NCBI GenBank assembly: GCA_002402085.1
Contig: NVVB01000003.1
Coordinates: forward strand, 127,536 to 136,913
Direction of reading: 5' to 3'
Source of the DNA: Gammaproteobacteria bacterium
Lineage (GTDB): Bacteria; Pseudomonadota; Gammaproteobacteria; Pseudomonadales; UBA3067
DNA length: 9,378 nt
Under the pieces are notes generated by a model. The model ran no database searches and was not told where the DNA came from. It saw only the letters and a list, made by a program, of their open reading frames with translations. Positions 6,466-9,378 of this stretch are shown one piece after another. Both the position numbers and the translations under genes were made by a program. Each line of letters opens with the position of its first letter. Position 1 is the stretch's first letter.

Positions 6466-6854
6466 GCCGAATGATTATGGGAACATCTCCTCACGCGGAG
6501 CCGTTCTGGGAAGCCACTCGCGAGAAAAAGTTGCTAATGCAATGGTGTACCACTGCAAATAAGCCAATTCATTACCCTCGACAACTTTCTCCTTATACGT
6601 TGGAAGATACGCTTGAATGGCGTGAGTCTCCAGGTAAAGGCGAAGTATACGCGGTCACTGTAGTTTATAAGCCCAGTATGCCTATGGCTAAAGTACCGTA
6701 CGCAGTTGCGTTGGTTGACCTTGAAGAAGGCGCGCGAATGATGACTGAAATCGTCAATTGCGATCCGACTGAAGTTAAAGTGGGTGATAAAGTTCAATTA
6801 ACGTGGGATGAGTTGCCTGGTGGGCGGCACATGCCAGTGTTTGAGCTTGCCTAG
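6462..6854 (+). CDS. DUF35 / OB-fold acyl-CoA-associated protein, 130 aa
   Basis: The ATG at 6462 overlaps the thiolase-like stop (ATGA, 6462-6465) and has a full GGAGG (6450-6454) 7 nt ahead, so this start and translational coupling are well supported. Residues about 10-47 match the DUF35 N-terminal helix and rubredoxin-like zinc ribbon (AEPFWEATREKKLLMQWC, then YPRQLSPYT). Residues about 55-128 form the OB-fold (GEVYAVTVVY, PYAVALVDLEEG, VKVGDKVQL). Only one of the four expected zinc cysteines is present (Cys29); the others read Ala32, Ser43 and Thr46, so zinc binding is probably lost. DUF35 proteins form complexes with thiolase-like enzymes, stabilising them and helping to bind the acyl-CoA. 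The adjacent thiolase-like protein is the obvious partner. Confidence 0.92.
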   Translation: MSRMIMGTSPHAEPFWEATREKKLLMQWCTTANKPIHYPRQLSPYTLEDTLEWRESPGKGEVYAVTVVYKPSMPMAKVPYAVALVDLEEGARMMTEIVNCDPTEVKVGDKVQLTWDELPGGRHMPVFELA

Positions 6855-6870
6855 ATGGATCTGCAAGTCG

Positions 6871-6898
6871 CTGAAGCGTTACGTGAGTAGCGCTTCAG
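6871..6898 (+). terminator. 12-bp hairpin with GTGA tetraloop between DUF35 and dehydrogenase genes
   Basis: CTGAAGCGTTAC (6871-6882) pairs with GTAGCGCTTCAG (6887-6898) with one G-T wobble and a GNRA-type GTGA loop. It begins 17 nt after the DUF35 stop. The following sequence (TTGTATAACT) is only weakly T-rich, so termination would be partial. A stem this regular may instead protect the upstream mRNA from 3' exonucleases or tune expression of the dehydrogenase 132 nt further on. Whether the dehydrogenase has its own promoter is unclear. Confidence 0.55.
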
Positions 6899-7030
6899 TT
6901 GTATAACTCCTGGATTTGTATTGCGGTCGCTTGGCGAATAACTGAGTTGTCAGCGCCGATAAAGCCCGTTTTGATCTGGGAAATGAGCCAAAGACTCGCT
7001 TGAAAATAATATTAAGAAGAGAGGTCGATT

Positions 7031-7939
7031 ATGTCAGACGAATTAAGATACGACGGTAAAGTTGCAGTTATCACTGGAGCAGGAGGAGGCTTAGGCCGAT
7101 CTCATGCGCTTTTATTAGCATCCCGTGGGGCTAAAATTGTTATTAATGATTTGGGTGGTGGTGTTGCTGGAGGAGCTGATGGCTCTCTTGGACCTGCCGA
7201 CACTGTCGTTGCTGAAATCAAAGAAGCTGGCGGCGAAGCCGTAGCCGACGGTAATACTGTAGCGACTCCTGAAGGCGCTGCTGGCATTATTAAAACTGCA
7301 CTGGATGCGTTTGGTCGTGTCGATATCGTGATCAATAATGCTGGGATTTTAAGAGATAAGTCTTTCCGTAAAATGACACCAGAGTTGTTTGATCCGGTCC
7401 TTGATGTGCATTTAAAAGGTTGCACATGGGTTGCACAAGCGGCGTGGGATCTTATGCGCGAGCAAAAATACGGCCGTATTATCAATACTTCGTCTGCGGC
7501 TGGATTGTTTGGTAACTTTGGCCAAACTAACTACGGCGCGGCTAAAATGGGCATCGTTGGCTTGACCAATGTGTTGGCCATTGAAGGCGCTAAGTACAAT
7601 ATTAAAGCAAACGTATTAGCGCCAGGTGCTAAGACGCGTATGACTGAAGATTTGATGGGCCCTATGGGCGATCAATTCAATATGGACGCTTCCTTAGTGT
7701 CACCTATTGTTGGTTTTCTTGCGCATGAAAGCTGCCCTGTTACTGGGGAGATCTATTCCGCTGCGGCTGGTCGTGTAGGCCGAATTTTTGTTGGGGCTAC
7801 TAAAGGTATTTTTGACAAAGACCTTACTTTGGAGAAAATCCGCGACAGTTTCGATGAGATTCGTAACGAAGAAGGGTATATAGTGCCTAAGAGTGCCACT
7901 GAAGAGATGGGTTTATTGCTTCAACATATGAACAAGTAA
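7031..7939 (+). CDS. Short-chain dehydrogenase of the 17-beta-HSD4 / MFE-2 type, 302 aa
   Basis: A classical SDR resembling the (3R)-hydroxyacyl-CoA dehydrogenase domain of multifunctional enzyme type 2. It should oxidise a 3-hydroxyacyl-CoA to the 3-ketoacyl-CoA with NAD(P)+. The cofactor motif TGAGGGLG spans residues 15-22, and Asp40 at the end of strand beta-2 favours NAD+. NNAG is at 102-105. The catalytic set is Ser155, Tyr168 and Lys172 (SSAAGLFGNFGQTNYGAAK), followed by the PGA loop (198-200). GRSHALLLASRGAKIVINDLGG and NNAGILRDKSF are typical of this subfamily. The hydratase and SCP2 domains of full MFE-2 are absent. The start has GAGGT (7021-7025) 5 nt ahead. It follows the thiolase/DUF35 pair on the same strand after 176 nt containing a hairpin, and ends at a strong terminator. 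HSD17B4-type enzymes serve steroid side-chain and branched fatty acyl-CoA oxidation, consistent with its neighbours. Confidence 0.93.
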   Translation: MSDELRYDGKVAVITGAGGGLGRSHALLLASRGAKIVINDLGGGVAGGADGSLGPADTVVAEIKEAGGEAVADGNTVATPEGAAGIIKTALDAFGRVDIVINNAGILRDKSFRKMTPELFDPVLDVHLKGCTWVAQAAWDLMREQKYGRIINTSSAAGLFGNFGQTNYGAAKMGIVGLTNVLAIEGAKYNIKANVLAPGAKTRMTEDLMGPMGDQFNMDASLVSPIVGFLAHESCPVTGEIYSAAAGRVGRIFVGATKGIFDKDLTLEKIRDSFDEIRNEEGYIVPKSATEEMGLLLQHMNK

Positions 7940-7956
7940 TATTGATCTTTAAGCAC

Positions 7957-7988
7957 AAAAAAAGCCCGCTTTATGCGGGCTTTTTTTT
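7957..7988. terminator. Bidirectional intrinsic terminator
   Basis: GCCCGC (7964-7969) and GCGGGC (7975-7980) flank a 5-nt loop, with seven A before and eight T after. It is therefore a good U-tract terminator on both strands. It ends the dehydrogenase transcript on the plus strand (stop at 7939) and the PBP-like gene transcript on the minus strand (stop at 8021). Confidence 0.93.
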
Positions 7989-8020
7989 GCCATTTTATTG
8001 GCTGGTTTTATTCTGTACAG

Positions 8021-8473
8021 TTAGTTGGGTAGCGCATAAACCACCTTCACTTGATTGTCGACCGACTCTGAATCAATGTAGCCAATGAAGTGATTACCGC
8101 TGGCCACTAGTTTTACAACACCCGTGCTGTCTGCAGAAAGCCGTGGCGGGTTCTTCTTGCCAGTAAATACTAATTTTGACCAATAAGACATCCATTGCGC
8201 GCCGGTCATATGCGCGACTGATTGATAGAAATCTTTCTTGATGACCCTGTTGGCGGTTTGATCAATCGGTATAGCCGAAGAGCCTCCTGGGAAGTATTTA
8301 TTTTGTTTTAGGAAGATTTGTCTTACTTGGTGTTGAGTCAGTTGGGTGACTGGACTGTCTTTACTGACGATTACGACGGTAGAAGCATTAGCAAAATTAA
8401 TGCTGGAAAAGGCGATAAAAAAAGCAGCAAAGATTAACCCGCTGCCTGCTTTTATTGTTTGTTTTATTCTCAT
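8021..8473 (-). CDS. Small secreted PBP-like (phosphate ABC transporter substrate-binding-like) protein, 150 aa
   Basis: I place the start at ATG 8473 because TGAGGAA lies 7 nt upstream. An in-frame ATG five codons earlier (8488) has no ribosome site. Residues 1-30 are a signal peptide (basic start, hydrophobic core, ANA before Ser31), so the product is periplasmic. The rest resembles a short PstS-like PBP domain, with IFLKQNKYFPGG, SAIPIDQ, DFYQSVA, SYWSKLVFTGK and NPPR. At about 120 mature residues it is less than half of a true PstS, so it is unlikely to be a complete transport receptor. It is a clear paralogue of the product of 8801-9232 and lies downstream of it on the same strand. Function unknown. 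Annotation as a phosphate-binding protein rests on family resemblance only. Confidence 0.85.
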   Translation of the reverse strand: MRIKQTIKAGSGLIFAAFFIAFSSINFANASTVVIVSKDSPVTQLTQHQVRQIFLKQNKYFPGGSSAIPIDQTANRVIKKDFYQSVAHMTGAQWMSYWSKLVFTGKKNPPRLSADSTGVVKLVASGNHFIGYIDSESVDNQVKVVYALPN

Positions 8474-8535
8474 TGCGCTGTTCCTCATTGACTGGGAGTG
8501 ATGGGTTCAAACTGCGTTTAATAGAAAGTCTTTTT

Positions 8536-8563
8536 TTTATAGCAGTGCTTGAGGGATTCTCAA
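8536..8563 (-). promoter_or_regulatory. Candidate sigma-70 promoter of the downstream PBP-like gene
   Basis: On the minus strand TTGAGA (8563-8558), a 16-nt spacer and TATAAA (8541-8536) precede the 8473 start by about 60 nt. The -35 lies in a small dyad, CTTGAG-N5-CTCAAG, which could be a regulator site. It suggests the second PBP gene can be transcribed independently of the first. Confidence 0.4.
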
Positions 8564-8660
8564 GGCCATCGGTCGGAATGTCGGGATCAGGGCGATGTTT
8601 GTAGTTGTGCTGCGGCCTATTAGGAAGATGTTGGGGAATCTCGGCCAATAGATTTACACA

Positions 8661-8757
8661 GATGAGGCGGGGAATAAAGAGAGTAGTAAGAAGGCAGGAG
8701 TGGGAAAGGTGGCGAGGGGTAGGAAAATAAATAGATAAATAACAGGCGGGAGAGGAG
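8661..8757 (-). promoter_or_regulatory. C-rich, G-poor transcript tract, candidate Rho utilisation site
   Basis: By hand count these 97 bases hold 42 G, 5 C, 39 A and 11 T on the plus strand, so a minus-strand transcript would have 42 C and only 5 G, with many CT and CC dinucleotides. This is the composition expected of a Rho loading site. It begins about 44 nt after the stop of the first PBP-like gene and just after a hairpin. It could end most transcripts of that gene before the second one. Confidence 0.4.
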
Positions 8758-8787
8758 CATTGGCCCGCTATATGTCGCGAGCCAATG
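8758..8787 (-). other. Hairpin downstream of the first PBP-like gene
   Basis: CATTGGC (8758-8764) and GCCAATG (8781-8787) form a perfect 7-bp stem, with an inner CGC/GCG (8766-8768 and 8777-8779) extending it past one mismatch. It starts 13 nt after the stop at 8801. No T tract follows on the minus strand, so it is not a simple intrinsic terminator. It may protect the 3' end of a Rho-terminated message. Confidence 0.4.
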
Positions 8788-8800
8788 AGCCTAGATGTGG

Positions 8801-9232
8801 TTAGGGGATTTGTAGGATAACTTTAACGGAGCTATCTACTTCGTTGACGCTCATATAGCTAATCATATTAGGATTCGCTGTAATTGCGGCTTTTACTTCA
8901 TCGCTATTGGACACGGTTCTTGGTGGCTGGCCTTTGCCAGTAAAAATCAATCGTGACCAATATGATTTCAGTTGAGAGTCCGATTTTCTTGCCACTTTGG
9001 AATAAAAACTTGTCCTCTCTTTCGCGCCTTCTTGTTGATCCAGTGGGATCGCCGACTTTCCATTGGTAAAGCTTTTTAGCTTACCCAGGAATATTTTTGC
9101 ACTGTCCTCTTTGCTTATAGAATCGATGGAATTTGACGGATGGACCACCACTACGATGTCCGCCGCGACCAATACACTTGAAGAGAATAGGCATAGCCCG
9201 AGCAATCCATTTCTAATTAACCTAAATAACAT
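8801..9232 (-). CDS. Small secreted PBP-like (phosphate ABC transporter substrate-binding-like) protein, 143 aa
   Basis: The start at ATG 9232 gives a proper signal peptide (MLFRLIRNGLLGLCLFSS, then LVAA, cleavage near residue 23) and has AAAGGAAC upstream with a slightly long spacing. Upstream in-frame ATG and TTG codons would add a charged extension before the signal. The periplasmic part shares the PBP-like pattern with the 8021-8473 product: KIFLGKLKSF, KSAIPLDQ, SFYSKVA, SYWSRLIFTGK, QPPR and a final VDSSVKVI. Its start lies 19 nt after the stop of a probable outer-membrane protein gene, so the two are almost certainly co-transcribed. A periplasmic partner or accessory of that porin-like protein is a reasonable guess. 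The ligand is unknown. Confidence 0.85.
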   Translation of the reverse strand: MLFRLIRNGLLGLCLFSSSVLVAADIVVVVHPSNSIDSISKEDSAKIFLGKLKSFTNGKSAIPLDQQEGAKERTSFYSKVARKSDSQLKSYWSRLIFTGKGQPPRTVSNSDEVKAAITANPNMISYMSVNEVDSSVKVILQIP

Positions 9233-9251
9233 AATCAATAGTTCCTTTACT

Positions 9252-9378
9252 TTAAAAGACTGCATCGATAACAAGTGAATAGATGTTTATGCCGTTGTCT
9301 GGGATTGCACCAATTTCTGAGCCAGTCAGTAAGCCCTGAGTGCCCGCTAAATTGGTGATGTGATCCCATTGTGCTTTG
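9252..9378 (-). CDS. C-terminal end of a probable outer-membrane beta-barrel protein (partial)
   Basis: Only the last 41 codons are in the window; the gene runs off the right edge. The frame from 9377 to the TAA at 9252-9254 begins AKA-free as KAQWDHITNLAGTQGLLTGS and ends NIYSLVIDAVF. A terminal phenylalanine preceded by alternating hydrophobic residues with Tyr is the outer-membrane barrel C-terminal signature read by the Bam complex. Small secreted PBP-like genes are often found after a porin-like gene, which fits. Specificity cannot be judged from this fragment. Confidence 0.6.
   Translation of the reverse strand, partial: KAQWDHITNLAGTQGLLTGSEIGAIPDNGINIYSLVIDAVF

Noticed and set aside
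8397..8648. 83-codon minus-strand frame between the PBP-like genes
   Set aside because: Low-complexity Asn/Lys/Arg/Pro composition, overlaps the well-supported start and signal peptide of the 8473 gene in another frame, and has no motif.

Overview
The window looks like chromosomal DNA of a marine-type gammaproteobacterium. The DUF349/HEAT-like protein, the AraC regulator with an arabinose-binding-like N-terminal domain and the porin plus small PBP-like gene set all fit that group. This is inferred from family distribution; nothing in the window fixes genus or species. I see no rRNA, tRNA, insertion sequence, CRISPR array or prophage gene.

Layout from left to right. Positions 1-162 hold the tail of an upstream plus-strand transcript, ending in a clear intrinsic terminator (120-158). 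Positions 163-3069 (minus) encode a 968-residue DUF349 protein. Positions 3070-3621 are a 550-bp spacer with candidate regulatory elements and a 9-codon leader frame just before a plus-strand AraC-type regulator (3622-4671), which is closed by a strong terminator (4713-4754). The next spacer, up to 5268, is not empty. It carries a minus-strand coding-like remnant (4707-4853) and a broken plus-strand small gene (5036-5238).

The metabolic core is 5269-7939, all on the plus strand. It holds a thiolase-fold protein with no nucleophilic cysteine, a DUF35 partner whose start overlaps the thiolase stop (ATGA), and a 17-beta-HSD4/MFE-2-type short-chain dehydrogenase. A thiolase-like protein paired with DUF35 is the architecture of the Ltp2-ChsH2 steroid side-chain retro-aldolase. 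An HSD17B4-type dehydrogenase would act on a 3-hydroxyacyl-CoA in the same kind of pathway. My reading is a small acyl-CoA side-chain degradation module, possibly for steroid or other branched acyl-CoAs, perhaps controlled by the neighbouring AraC protein. The substrate is not visible in the sequence.

The right end (8021-9378, minus) is a separate cluster: the last 41 residues of a probable outer-membrane beta-barrel protein, then two paralogous small secreted PBP-like (phosphate-binding-protein-like) proteins. The first two are spaced 19 nt apart. The second PBP gene is separated by a 327-bp spacer with a C-rich, G-poor (on the transcript) Rho-site-like tract and its own candidate promoter. 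A bidirectional terminator (7957-7988) divides this cluster from the dehydrogenase gene.
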